Of a stretch of DNA of 64,000 nucleotides, positions 23,254 through 34,126 are shown in pieces. Within the stretch, counting starts at the first letter, position 1. The number at the start of each line of letters is the position of its first letter. The DNA lies in assembly GCA_900155495.1 (NCBI GenBank), contig FTLJ01000227.1, positions 62,001-126,000 on the forward strand, given 5' to 3'. This stretch comes from Porogramme epimiltina (Eukaryota > Basidiomycota > Agaricomycetes > Polyporales > Polyporaceae). The notes under the pieces were generated by a model, which saw nothing but the letters and a program-made list of their open reading frames with translations, ran no database searches and had not been told where the DNA came from. Made by a program: the position numbers and the translations under genes.

Positions 23254-25755
23254 ATGCCGAAGTCCTCCCTCCCTCCATACAAAGGATCTAAGAAAGCACT
23301 CGTGCTGAGCATCGACGTAGGAACGACATACTCCGGCATTTCCTACGCCATCCTAGACCCTGGAGAGGTCCCAGAGATCAAACCTGTCCTTCGGTGAGTG
23401 ACATTGCGCAGACTCTACCCCGCTCCGCGTCCTGAGCTCAGGGACAGATACCCAGGGCGAGAGAATACCCCCAACGACTACCGAGTACCGACCATCGTAT
23501 GCTACCGCTCTAGTGGCGCGGTGTATGCATGCGGCGCAGAGGCAGAAGCTCTAGAAGACGACGCGGACAACGATTTTGTTGATCTCGAGGATGACGAACC
23601 GAAGATTGAGGACCTCACGTTCGTGCGTCGGTGAGTAGTCCCGTGTATCCCCTTGGTCGTAACTGGTGGTGACGATACCTCTCCGTGATAGGTTCAAACT
23701 CCACCTCCGTCCTGAGAGCGTCAGTACCTCAACCGCTGTCAAGAATGATCTTCCCCCGCTCCCGGCAGGCAAATCTGTCGTCCAAGTTTTCGCTGACTTC
23801 CTCAAGTATATGTTCGCGTGCGCCCGCAAGTATATAATCGAGAGCGTCGCCAACGGCAGGTCGCTTTGGAGCCAAGTAGAGAGCCAGATCGTTTTCGTCC
23901 TCGCCCACCCTAATGGGTGGGAGGGCTTGCAGCAGAACAAGATGCGCGATGCCGCGGCCCTCGCGGGGCTCATGCCCGACACGAGCGCTGGCCGGGACCG
24001 GATCCACTTCGTGACTGAAGGAGAAGCGAGCGTACACTACTGTGTGCAGAAGGGACTGATCGGCGATCGGGAGGTGCGTACTTTCACTGCAGGGATGGAC
24101 ATCCGCTGATCTGTTGTGTCACTAGAACGAAGTTTCCAGTGGCGACGTAATGGTGATCGACGCTGGCGGCGGGACTGTGGACCTGAGTAGCTACACGTTT
24201 ACTTCAACAGCGCCACTGTCTGCTTTCGAGATTGCGCCTCCTGGATGTGAGTGCTTCACTTCGCTCGTGTTTGATGGAGGTACCGAAGGAGTTGCACAGG
24301 TCTCTTAGAAGGTTCCACCATTGTGAGCAAAAGGGCGGAACAGTTCTTGAAGGGTTTGTCCCGCGTTCTGTTATCATATTATTTGTTGATCACGTCCTTT
24401 TACAGAACGCTTCAAGGGGACCGAATACGGAAAGGATAGGGAGATCCGAATGATGGTCAAGGACTTCGATACAAACCTGAAGACACTTTTCAAGGCTTCG
24501 TCCACTCGACCTGTTCGAATCAACCACCACCTCCATAGTCGCGACGATCCGAAGTTGAAGCTCAAACGTGGTTACCCCGTCTTGACTGTGTGAGTAGCGA
24601 TATAATGCCCTTAGGTGTATTGTTAGGCTGACTACGATGCTCAGTGAGGAGATGGAATCCTTCTTCCGACCGGCGCTGGACGGCATCCTCGCGGAAGTTC
24701 GCACCCAGTTCCAGAAGGCCGAATGCCCCATAACTGTACGCTAACTATAGCGCCTCCTATATATTGTACACTGAATGCTGCGCTACATGGATGTAGACAG
24801 CCTTCCTCCTTGGCGGTTTCTCCTCCAACGATTGGCTGTATGAGAGGCTCAAGCACGCTCTTGAGGAACAGTTTGGACTTGCTCTGTCGCGCCCTTCCTC
24901 CTTCAAGTAGGCAGTCGTCTGCTAGATGATTAGTCCATCCTCCTCACGTTACAATCTTCCAGGAGCAAAGAAGTCGCCGATGGCGGCGTTTCCTACTACA
25001 TAGAGGGTTTTGTCACGCATCGCGTCATCAAACAAACATACGGGTCCGATATGATGATCCCGTTCCTCCCGTTCCTTCCCGACCACAAAGCACGAGCAGG
25101 TCAAGTGGTGCTCACTGCCCGAGGCCCTATGATTCCAAGAGGGTTCGCTGCTACCTTGGTCAAGGTGCGTCTATTCTGTTCACCGCGTCCTCAGGTTATC
25201 GAGTTTCTCTATAGGGATCCCGAGCCAAAGACAATGAGGAGTTCTCAGAGCCCTTCGAATACATATTGGAGAACTCCCGCCCCTACAACACCTTACGCGA
25301 TTTCTCGAAGGAGATCATGTCCTACTCTGGTCCTGAGAATACTATCCCCCAATGGCTAGACGTTACCCCTAGTGAGCGTTTAATGTATGCGCTGCTGCTT
25401 CCGCATCCAGGGCTCATCTCGCGGTTGTAGAACGCTTCAAACGTGTTTGCATCGTACGCGCAGATCTATCGAAGGTTGCGGTGGAGAGACGGGACGGTGA
25501 CATTAGCCCTTACTACGTCAAGAATTTTGACGTTGTCTTTATCTGCGGCCCAGAGCTCAAAGCACAAATTCGATGGAAGGAGAACGTAAGTTTCTCCCTT
25601 GACGGAGCACGGGTTTCCAATTGACGTCATCGTTGTTCCGACGCGCGCTAGGGCTTGGAGAAAAGGTAGGTATCCCCCCTTCTAAACCCCCTTGCTCTAT
25701 CTCTAACCTCAACCCATATCTCAGGGGTCGCGCGCAGATCGTGTACGACGAGTGA
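23254..25755 (+). CDS. HSPA12-like Hsp70-family ATPase, copy 4
   Basis: ATG at 23254 opens a 47-codon stretch in exon 1 (MPKSSLPPYKGSKKALVL and LSIDVGTTYSGISYAILDPG) that is followed by an intron. Later exons carry VIDAGGGTVDLSSYTF, the long conserved exon FADFLKYMFACARKYIIES, and FLLGGFSSNDWLYERL. The final exons end RAQIVYDE with TGA at 25753-25755. Intron positions equal those of copies 2 and 3. All exons are open and all donors checked are GT, so the gene looks functional. Upstream text (atgccgaag at the start codon and the following Ser/Pro-rich leader) is shared with copies 2 and 3 but not copy 1, which supports copies 2-4 as the younger tandem set. Confidence 0.85.
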
Positions 25756-26324
25756 CATGACGCCCTTCGGAACCGCACGGAGTCCCTCTTAGAAGTTAAC
25801 CCATGCCCGACGGGAATCAAGGTAGACCCATACCAGCCGGGACAGTGTCAGATAGGAACCTCTACATTGCTTGTCATATTAGCTGCTTGAGGATGATGGA
25901 CCCATGTACTTATTGTAAATGTGCAATGGGGTATATACTGTCAACCGTTCCCCATGCTGCCGTCATCCAAAAAATAGAGACCGGGAATGGGCTACGTCGG
26001 ATTCGAACCTAAGCCCTTGCCTTATTGGTCATCGAATTTCCCCGCAGTCCAAATATTCTTAGAATGCTAGTACAATGCTCCGCCATCATCCACCGACGCC
26101 AACCTCACGACTCAACGTTACTCAACTCATGTCCCATAATTTGTCTCATGTATCAACATAGGCCAAGGAAATGCATCAGCCAGCGTCTATACAGTCTGTG
26201 GCGTGGACGCGACGGGCGACGTCGGGGCCGTCATCATCGGGGTATGATATTCATCGGAGGAAGATGGAGACGTTACACGTTCTATACGGAGAGTGAGTAC
26301 ATGGATTATACGCTTCCCAGAGAA
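25756..26324. other. Convergent intergenic region with a B-box-like sequence
   Basis: Lies between the stop of copy 4 and the end of the first coiled-coil gene, so it holds two 3' ends. The minus strand at 25999-26009 reads GGTTCGAATCC, a perfect B box, but the flanks do not form a T-stem and no A box lies at the right distance. A decayed tRNA or a tRNA-derived repeat is the likeliest source. Confidence 0.35.
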
Positions 26325-28005
26325 CTAACCTGGGTATTGATTCGAGTCCACCGTATCCATCATGGGCACTTCTGGGTGCAACCCGACTACCTTCAGACTC
26401 GGTGTGTACAAGGCACCCGGCATCCTGTGCTCCGGATCCTCTGCGATGTAGATCTCTTTCTCTGATTGAACATGAATCAAGAACGCCTCTTGCTTTAACG
26501 CACTGATGTACGCACCTTGATCAACTCTCTCCCTTCCTAGCGGCGTGCAGCCCTCATCTTGTCCGACGCCCGCCTCGCGCAGCGTGTCCTCCGAAGGCCG
26601 AGGCACAGCGGGACAGACATCACCTAATCCATTCGCTCCAAGAGCATGCCCTTCTTCTTTGGTTACCGCGGTTGGAGACTCCGTCCCATTGATCTCATGT
26701 CCTCGGTGACCCTCATCCGCCCTCAGGACGACCTTTGGCTTGAGGAGAAGTGTAGTCTTCGCCTTTTCTCCGTCGCGTTGTGCCCCGCCGACGTGCTCCA
26801 CTCCCAACCCAAGGTCCGTCGTGCAAATGACCCTCATCGTGGATGAGGCGGTTGGGGATGGATACCCGAAGTCGATACGGCCGTCCTCCATACGCCCTCC
26901 GTCGAATGCGTCGTCTCCCGTGACCGTCACGAGCACGAAATCTCGCGAGAGGACCGCCTCCCCACTAGTCTCCTGGAACTGCCGTGCGAGGTCCACAATA
27001 TTGTCCATTTCGGATTGGAACCCATTCGCGACGACTTCGGATACGCTATCGTGTGTCCCTTCGGCCCCGCAAGCGAGGAGGACCTCGACGACGATGGACA
27101 CCAAGTCCCTGGTGAGGTTAAGAGGCTGGTGGAGAACCAGGGAACGTATGTGTGCGCGCGCGAGCGCGCGCCACTTCGCAGCAACCGCGTAGTGCTCTAT
27201 CCTCTCATGCGCATATGAGCACGGCACTACACCCAAAACGTTTGACAGGCGTACCGTGGTTCCTTATGTTCTCGTATACCTCCTTGAACACCTTTCCGCA
27301 TCCCTCAATAACCCCTAAATCCCAACTTCCAGCGAGGTTTGCTACGTATTGAGAGATGCCTGCTTGAAGCGCGGTCTGGATCACGATAGAGAGGAAGTCG
27401 GGGTCGACCGAGTGGATGAGGACGAGGAGAGGGGCACCGAGCCACTTCTTGAGGGTGTCGCTATCGGTCGACGGACGGGTTTCGCCATAGGAGAGGCTGA
27501 CTTCGTCTGTAATGTCTGAGGCAGTTTGGAATATAGCGGCGTTGAGCTGCCGTACAATGTCCAATACCTTGGTGTCCGGTACCTCGTCCGTCATCGAGAG
27601 AAATGCCTGGGCGTCCCTGAGATCTGCTGTCCGACTCTCTAATAGGGCCTGCACCTCCTCACGCTTCTTGCTCACGAAAGCTAGCTGGCGCTCCATCTCG
27701 TCGAGCTTGATGGCGCATTGGTGAGCTTCGCCCTGCGTGTGGACCAGTTTCGCGTTGAGTTCTTCAATGCGTGCAAGGGCTCGACCGTGTTCGTCTTTGT
27801 ACTTCCTCGCCTGGGCTGATTCAGATTTGTACACTGCGTTCAAGCGTTGCACCTCCCCGAGTAGTCGGTCACGCTCTGCAGTTATAGCGGTCTTCTCCTC
27901 GAGAGCATTTTTCTCGCGTTGCAACAAGTCGGAGATGTGTTCTTCCACTGTAACATGAAGACGCGTGTCTCCTATAGCATTCCAAACGATTTTACGTGTG
28001 AGCAC
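26325..28005 (-). CDS. Coiled-coil family protein, paralog A
   Basis: One of four paralogs (A-D) of a family I do not recognise by name. The N-terminal 120 residues are a long coiled coil rich in Glu, Lys, Arg and Leu. Then comes the family signature LSMTDEVPDTKVLDIVRQLN / AAIFQTASDI, then a helical domain with VIQTALQAGISQYVANLAGSWDLG. An intron of about 58 nt (near 27182-27239, gtacgc...gatag) joins NIRNH to EHYAVAAKWRALARAHI, at the same place as in B, C and D. The C-terminal half contains VICTTDLGLGVE and LLLKPKVVLR, both shared. Unlike the others, A continues about 130 residues past that point before its stop at 26325; that tail may hide an unseen intron. The true start is unclear: an acceptor (gttacag) lies at about 27955, so a short upstream exon near 28065 is possible. 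Confidence 0.6.
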
Positions 28006-28829
28006 TATACGTTACGCTCCTATTTGGCTATGACGCCACCCACCTTGAGTGAGGCTAACCCTTGAAGATGACCATTGTTGACAAGTGATCCATCTCAAAA
28101 CACGGCAGAACCTACGCCAAGCCTGGCGATGCTTGAAAGGTGCAGGGACACAGGGGAGACGTATGGAGGGCATAGCACTAGACAGTCGACCGTAGCATAG
28201 GCAAGAGTGTTCCCACCGTGTGCGCCGAGATGCCTCCGCGCAACCCACATGAGGCTGTTCGAGAAGGCGAGATGCTCGTGCCCCGGATCCCGGAGAAGCT
28301 ACCGCAGTGCCCGAATCAACGTCACAGAAGTCTCACGGCTCCCTCCCTTACCGCAGCACAACGTCGTGTTATAGTTTAATAGAAGGGCATGCTTTATCCG
28401 CGCTTATGCGGTTCAGCATCAACAGGCGGAACGTGTTACGCGCTGTTACACGTAATGACCAAATTTGCGTTCGCTTTATGGCACTTGCGTATAGTGGGCC
28501 TCTCTCGCGGGGGAAGACAATAGAGTGGGCTGAGTAAAGGCCTTGATCGCGCGCACGTCGCTGAAGGAGTAGAAAAGGATTGGCCAATCCATCTATTTGA
28601 AAGCGCTCATTCTAGGCCATTTACACCATGACCTCTGGATTCATTGCCATTAGAACAAGGTGCAGGCTCAAACATCACTACAGAGATTATACTACACGTC
28701 GTATTCCAAGCCCCGCGTTTCAGGATTTCAGGTGTATATACTGTAACTACACCGCATATATCGGATGCAATGATGGCTATTAGGTATGGGCTGCGAAGCC
28801 AATCACGATGCTCAACTCACCAGAAGTGG
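28006..28829. other. Spacer between coiled-coil paralogs A and B
   Basis: About 0.8 kb. Its left end may contain the short first exon of paralog A (ATG on the minus strand near 28070, MVIFK, then a gttagc donor), which would fit the phase of the next exon but is not proven. The rest should hold A's promoter and B's 3' end. Nothing else was seen. Confidence 0.4.
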
Positions 28830-30115
28830 CTAAGAATCGTCTGACTCGACAGCATCTGCTACGCCTTCAACAGAGACGACCTTAGATTTCAGAAAGAGCT
28901 TGATGTTTCTCTCCTGCCTCTCGCCTCTCGCCTTAGCGGTACGGGTCTCCATCTCCAGGCCTAGCTGAGTAGTGCATATCACCTTCGAGCGACGCACGGC
29001 CTCCGAGGGCGGGATACCGAGGTTTGTCTGGTCCACCTCCATCCAATGAGGGTCGAAAGGAGCTCCTGGATGCGCCACTAGCAGCGAGAAATGACCACTA
29101 ACAACCTTCTCCCCCACCGCCTCTTGAAATTGCAGAGCGTGGCTGATAGCGTCCTCAAACATGGTTGCAAACTCCCCCATGATGACGCTGGACACTTCTT
29201 CGAGGGTTCCCTGCACGCCGAAGGCTACCAGGATACTGACGACGATAGACGAAAGCCACTCAAGGCATCCTTGTGTTTCGGATTGGGTCATTGAACGGAG
29301 GTGTGAGCGAGTAAGTACTCGCCATCTTCCTGCCACCGAGGGGGGTTCTGCATGTTACATTTAACTATGATATCGTTTTCTATGCATATGAAAGGCGTAC
29401 CTCGCGATCTCATTCGTTCGTATAACTCGGAGAAGATCCTGCTTTCGCCATGTGAATTGGAGAAGTCCCATACAGATGCGAGACCCCCGAGTGCCATAAC
29501 TATTCCTTCTTGGAGCGCCACTTGGATCACCGTAGGCAATTCATCCGGGTTTATGGACCGCGCGATGCTTAACAGCTGGTGGTTTATGCCTATGGGGAGT
29601 GAGTCTCTTCGTCTGTTGACGCCCCTTGGGGGATAGGAGAGGTGAGGGTCGTCGGCGATGGCGGCCGCGACCTGGAAGATACTGGCGTTCAATGTCTGCA
29701 CGATGCGTACCACCTCGGTGTCTGGGACTTCATCTGTCAAGGATAGAAACTCCTCGGCCTCTTTTAACTCCGTTGTGCGAGCATCGAGCCTGTCTTGAGC
29801 CTCTCTATAAGCTGTCTTTGTGTGGGAGTACTTGCGCTTGAGCTCATCGTATTTGGATTTGAGGTGCTGATTGTCGCGTTCAAGCTGGTGAACCCTCGAC
29901 TGAAGTTCCTCGTTATCCGCGATAACTCTCCTATATGCCGCTGCTCTCAATTGCATATGCATTGAGCAATGTTCAAACCGGGCCAAAGATGAGGGTACGC
30001 ATCACTTACGTACGCTCTTCAACCACTGACTTGGCCACCAGCTGGCTTCCTCCTCTCGAGAGTCGTAGGAGGAGGACCGAGTGAGTGCGTTCCGGGGCGG
30101 TTGAGGAGTGGTCAT
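28830..30115 (-). CDS. Coiled-coil family protein, paralog B
   Basis: Exon 1 starts at ATG 30115 (MTTPQPPRNALTRSSSYDSR) and ends SQWLKSV at a gtaagt donor; the next exon begins AYRRVIADNEELQSRVHQLE, a coiled coil. The family signature is LSLTDEVPDTEVVRIVQTLN / ASIFQVAAAIADD, followed by VIQVALQEGIVMALGGLASVWDF. The conserved intron (gtacgc...tgcag) joins ERMRSR to EPPSVAGRWRVLTRSHL. The C-terminal region has VICTTQLGLEME and LFLKSKVVSV and ends AVESDDS. No signal peptide or membrane segment is visible, so it is probably intracellular. The function is unknown; the shared domain plus coiled coil suggests self-association, which is inference only. Confidence 0.7.
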
Positions 30116-30334
30116 AGTGCTTGATCAAGTCACAGGCTCAATGCTCCCAAAGTCGTGTCAAGCGCCTATAATCACTTGGTACCGCAGCACCATTCTCTAT
30201 TCGGACTTAAATCCCTCCAGTTCGCCAGGTAGTATGCTACTATTCGAAACCCCTCGCATACGTCTAACTATAAGAATGGTTTGAGTAATACATTTTGAAT
30301 CCAGCGTTCACCACGGAGGAACATGAACTAGAAG

Positions 30335-31763
30335 TTACACAACGTCAGCCAACATCACTTTGGCCTTCAGTACAGTCGCCGCCTGAGCGTCTCCTATCAC
30401 CCCGCTCTCCCCTCCAGCTTTTCTTTCTACTCTAACACCAAGCGCAGTCGTAGCAACGATTCCGGAAGACGAAGATCGCCCCTCGCATGCACTCTCCCTC
30501 TCCACCCCAGCGGCACTGAATGTGCTCCCGATCTCGATAGTGTACACCGTAAAGTCGCGCGAGATGATACGCTCCCCAGCCGTCCACTGAAACTCGAGCG
30601 CAAGGCTGGTGATATCGTACAATGGAGATTCAAACTCGCGCGCGAGCGTCGCCACAACCTCCTGTCGCGAGCCTTCCACACCTGCCGCGACTAGTACGTC
30701 GGCCACGAGGCCTGCGAGGGTATCGAAGAGGCGTTGGGTCTGGATCTCGCCGGTTTCGAGCAAGGACTTGACGTATTTGCGGGATAAGGCTCGCCACCTG
30801 CCCGCGATGGACTGGGGCTCTGCGCGACATGCATCAGCGAGAGGATCACCACACATGAGCCCGAACGCACCTTTTGCCCTGATGCGCGCGTACAAATTGG
30901 GAAGCAACCCTGCAGGTTCGAACGCATCGAGGTCCCAGCTAGACGCGAGCCAGCAGGCGTACGTGACGATCCCGGTTTGGAGGGCCGTCTTCAACAGCGC
31001 CGGGGGGCCGTCGTCGCGGGAGGCACGAAGCGCGTCAAGCACCGTCGGCCCAACCCACTCGCCGCGCTTCAGCGCTTCCACCGCGCTCGCACCCTCCGAC
31101 GCTCTCTGCGCGCGGCGCGACGAAGAGAATGCGAAGGCCGGGCTGCTGACGATCGTCTCGGCGACCTTCGCGATCTGCGCGTTTAAGCGCTGGACGAGCT
31201 GGATGACCTCGGCGTCTGGGATGTCGTCGACCTTGGTGAGGTATGCCTCAGCCTCCTTGAGGGCCGCTGTGCGCGCGTCGAGGAGCGCGAGCGCGTCGCG
31301 CCTCTCCTTCGTGGCCTGGTCCGCCCCGCGCTGGAGCTCCGAGGCTTTGGCCGCGTTCCCCTCCGCATCGGCCTCCGCCCTAGCGAGGCGAGTGCGAAGG
31401 TCCTCGAGAGCTCGCGTACTGTCAGGTCCTGTGATCTGGCCCGCGCCATCCGAGGTGGGTTGACCGAGCACCTGCTCCTGGGGATGGGCCATGAGGCCCT
31501 CGAGCTCAGCTATACGTGCTGTAAGCCTGTCGTTCTCCGCTTGCACCGTCTCGAGACGCTTTTGAAGGTGGACTTCGCCATGTTGCTCCTGTTTGGGCGC
31601 CGACCCTGCGCTAACGAAGTGACCTGTTTTTTCTGTAGGCGTGGAAGCGAGAACACGTTCAGTCTCTTATGATATGGGAGAAAACGGGGCTCTTACCATT
31701 GTGGTGCCCTCGTAGGATTAAAGACCAAATATAGTCCAAGTATGGCAGACGGAAGATGGGCAT
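30335..31763 (-). CDS. Coiled-coil family protein, paralog C
   Basis: Best model: exon 1 from ATG 31763 (MPIFRLPYLDYIWSLI, 67 nt) to a gtaaga donor at 31696, then exon 2 from 31623 (HFVSAGSAPKQEQHGEVHLQ). The phases match, though the start is inferred. Exon 2 has the coiled coil and the family signature LTKVDDIPDAEVIQLVQRLN / AQIAKVAETI. The shared intron (gtgcgt...gcgcag, 51 nt) joins YARIRAK to EPQSIAGRWRALSRKYV. The C-terminus has IVATTALGVRVERKAGG and VLKAKVMLADVV. This copy is markedly more GC-rich and Ala-rich than A and B, which gives long shadow frames on the other strand. Confidence 0.7.
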
Positions 31764-32536
31764 CGTTCGCGGCGTGCGACAGCAGGAGGGAGGAAAGTGG
31801 AGGAGGGAGGAATCGTCTCTTTATTCCTCGTCCGCGTCTAAACCGGCCTCACCGCACTCGTCAGCGAAGTCTACCCAAGCCCTGCGTAGCACCTCCTCGG
31901 TTAGGGCGAACGTTCGTCCACCCCACCCAACGAGCGTCGATTGATCCACTATCTGCAAACTGAGCGATACATCCGACTTTCGGCCGTTGTTGCCTATCTT
32001 GGAACCCAGGCCGTCTGCCTTCCAGGAGCCTCCCTCGTGTTTTTATGAGAGAGAGAGGCGAAGGCGATCACTACGAACGTTTCTCCTGGAAGGAGATCCA
32101 CCTACACGAAGCCTACTGATGACGTCATCAGCCTTGTTCCGACCAAGAAGATCCTTAAACTCGCCGTTTTCACGTACATGCTGCGGCCGCGAGCCTTTGG
32201 CCAGTCATCACACACGAGAATTGTACGTAGTCCCATGGAGGGGGTGCTATCCCTCACCTTCCTTAGGGAGCATGGTCGCTGCCACGTGTTCAATTACCCT
32301 ACGAAGTGCGAAGTCAACATCCAAATGAGCCCCATGGATGACCAGTCACTCACATCATAGAATACAAGCGGATCTGTAAGGAAAACGGTATGATCGCTCA
32401 CACGAAGACCTTCAGGCTTGCGGGCTACCTATGCACATTGCGAAAAACGATACAATGACATGCATTGCGAACAAACGTTCGACACAGATCTCGACCCGCC
32501 GTCCACCTCAGAGCATACAGCATGGGACCCGCATGT
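31764..32536. other. Intergenic region upstream of paralog C
   Basis: About 0.77 kb between paralog C and the 3' end of the metalloprotease. On the minus strand ctatattt lies about 30 bases inside exon 1 of C rather than before it, so if it is C's TATA box the start at 31763 would be too far upstream. No gene was seen. Confidence 0.4.
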
Positions 32537-33653
32537 TTACGCAGATGCACCGCCAGCTGCCATACCGCGATATTCGCTCATCTGCCCCTGCAAGAACTCG
32601 ATCTGTCCTGGCGTGAACAGGTAACGGCAGTCGTCCGAGGTGTAGTCCATGTAGTTGTGGATGTTGTCCAGCCCCGGCTGGTCCGGGCACGAGTCGAGGC
32701 CCTCGATGCACGAGCCGAGCTCGGGCCGGAGCTCGATCGGCGTGTCCGCGACGTAGTCGAGGTCGCCGAGGTCGCAGGAGACGCCGCCGGCGAACGGGTG
32801 GTAGAGCCCGACCCAGTGCCCGACCTCGTGGATCATCTGCGGGCGAGGATCAGGGGGAGGTGCCGAGCACGTGGGGCGGAAGCCTCGCTCACCGTCTTGC
32901 CCTTGTTCCAGTTGAACGGAGCATTGCCGCCCGGGAGAGCCGCTTGGTTGATGACCACGCCGTCGTACTCCAGCGAACCTGGAAAGACAACAGTGTCGAT
33001 CTCCCATGGTAGCGTTGACCAGGCGGTGAGGTTCAAGTCGGTCCAGCCTCCAAGATACACGTTCAGCGTTGTCTTGTCGCCGCGGCGCAGGGCGGCCTTC
33101 ATGTCGAGCTCCTCTTGCGATTCCTGTGTCGCGTTGTAGTACCTGCAGCAAGTTCATGTCAGCGCGAGCACGTGATATAGACTATGGACCGCACGGACCA
33201 GCTCGCATTGATGGTCCTAACGACCTCGATGAGGTTAAAACCGAAGCCGGTCGGGACGAACGCGTCGGTAAGCATCCCCATTTGCTCCACAAGCGTCGCG
33301 TTCCTAGAAGGTTGTTCATGCGCGTCAGTGGCCAATGTCTCACCAGAACGCCGGCACATGAGTGTACGCACGGAACATTGCCTATCGTCTCATCCGCTTG
33401 AAGCACATGGAGGTACATATCAATGGGCGTTGTGCCATTCGCGGCTGTCAGGTCGCTGCGACGCCACCCGGAAGCTACCGTCGCGGAACGCTGTGCGCGG
33501 CGCGCGTTGTCGGGCTGGGCCGTAGTCCCGCATCCCCTACGTTGCTCAGTCAGCTAAATGGCCCGTACCAAGCGCACAGCCCCGTGCTTACTGGGCGAGA
33601 GCCTGCGCCATCAACGTGAGGATAGGTAGGAGCGAGAAGAAGGTGGTCTTCAT
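32537..33653 (-). CDS. Secreted zinc metalloprotease, M43 (pappalysin-like) family
   Basis: Six exons give about 293 residues. The first (33653-33592) encodes a signal peptide (MKTTFFSLLPILTLMAQALA); a 55-nt intron (33591-33537) leads to QGCGTTAQPDNARRAQRS, including the Cys-Gly start typical of fungal M43 enzymes. Then follow NATLVEQMGMLTDAFVPTGF, VRTINASWSVR and a YYNATQESQEELDMKAALRR exon. The zinc site is HEVGHWVGLYH (HExxHxxGxxH) at 32837-32790, preceded by a 56-nt intron. The Met-turn and C-terminal region reads IHNYMDYTSDDCRYLFTPGQ. Four or more Cys downstream suggest disulphides. All expected catalytic residues are present. Such enzymes are extracellular endopeptidases; substrates are unknown. 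Confidence 0.92.
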
Positions 33654-34126
33654 GACTGGCGTAAGCTGCAACAAGAGTGGCGAAGAACGTGCGGGAGGTG
33701 CCCGAGTGAACGCGAAGCTCTACGGACATGTTAAATACCGGAAGGAAGGCTAGGGCTCGTTCGTCCGTTGTGGGTATCGAAGGGGGAGACGGAGCTGGCT
33801 GATCCTTGTGCCACGTTCCTGGCCGCGCACATGACCGAAGGACGCGATTCGGCCCGTTCGGCTTGTTGAAGTGCTGTGATGGGAGGACGCGGTGAGAGGG
33901 TGTGCCACGAGGGAGGGCTTATGCGCCGGAGGCCGGCCTGCTTGCGAGAACTAGGGCCGAGAGAAGGATGTTAAGTCAAATAGTCTCAAGTACACAACCC
34001 GGAGAACATCGTCTTGGGATAGTGAACATCGATTCGGACAGGTCTTGAGTTGAGAGACGAAGACCTGGACGTGCCGTGATACCTAGTTTTGTGTCGGAGC
34101 AGATTGCCTGACGCGACGAACGGAAT
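33654..34126. other. Metalloprotease promoter and Gpi8 3' region
   Basis: About 470 bases. The minus strand has tatttaac (plus gttaaata, around 33731) about 75 bases upstream of the protease ATG, which is a plausible TATA element. No gene was seen. Confidence 0.45.

Noticed and set aside
25980..26060. tRNA gene on the minus strand
   Set aside because: Only the B box (GGTTCGAATCC) is right; the T-stem has two mismatches and no D arm or anticodon stem can be drawn.
30609..31463. 284-codon plus-strand frame
   Set aside because: Antisense of GC-rich coiled-coil paralog C; the minus frame has the family blocks and the shared intron.
32465..33139. 224-codon plus-strand frame
   Set aside because: Antisense of the metalloprotease, whose HEVGHWVGLYH site lies on the minus strand.
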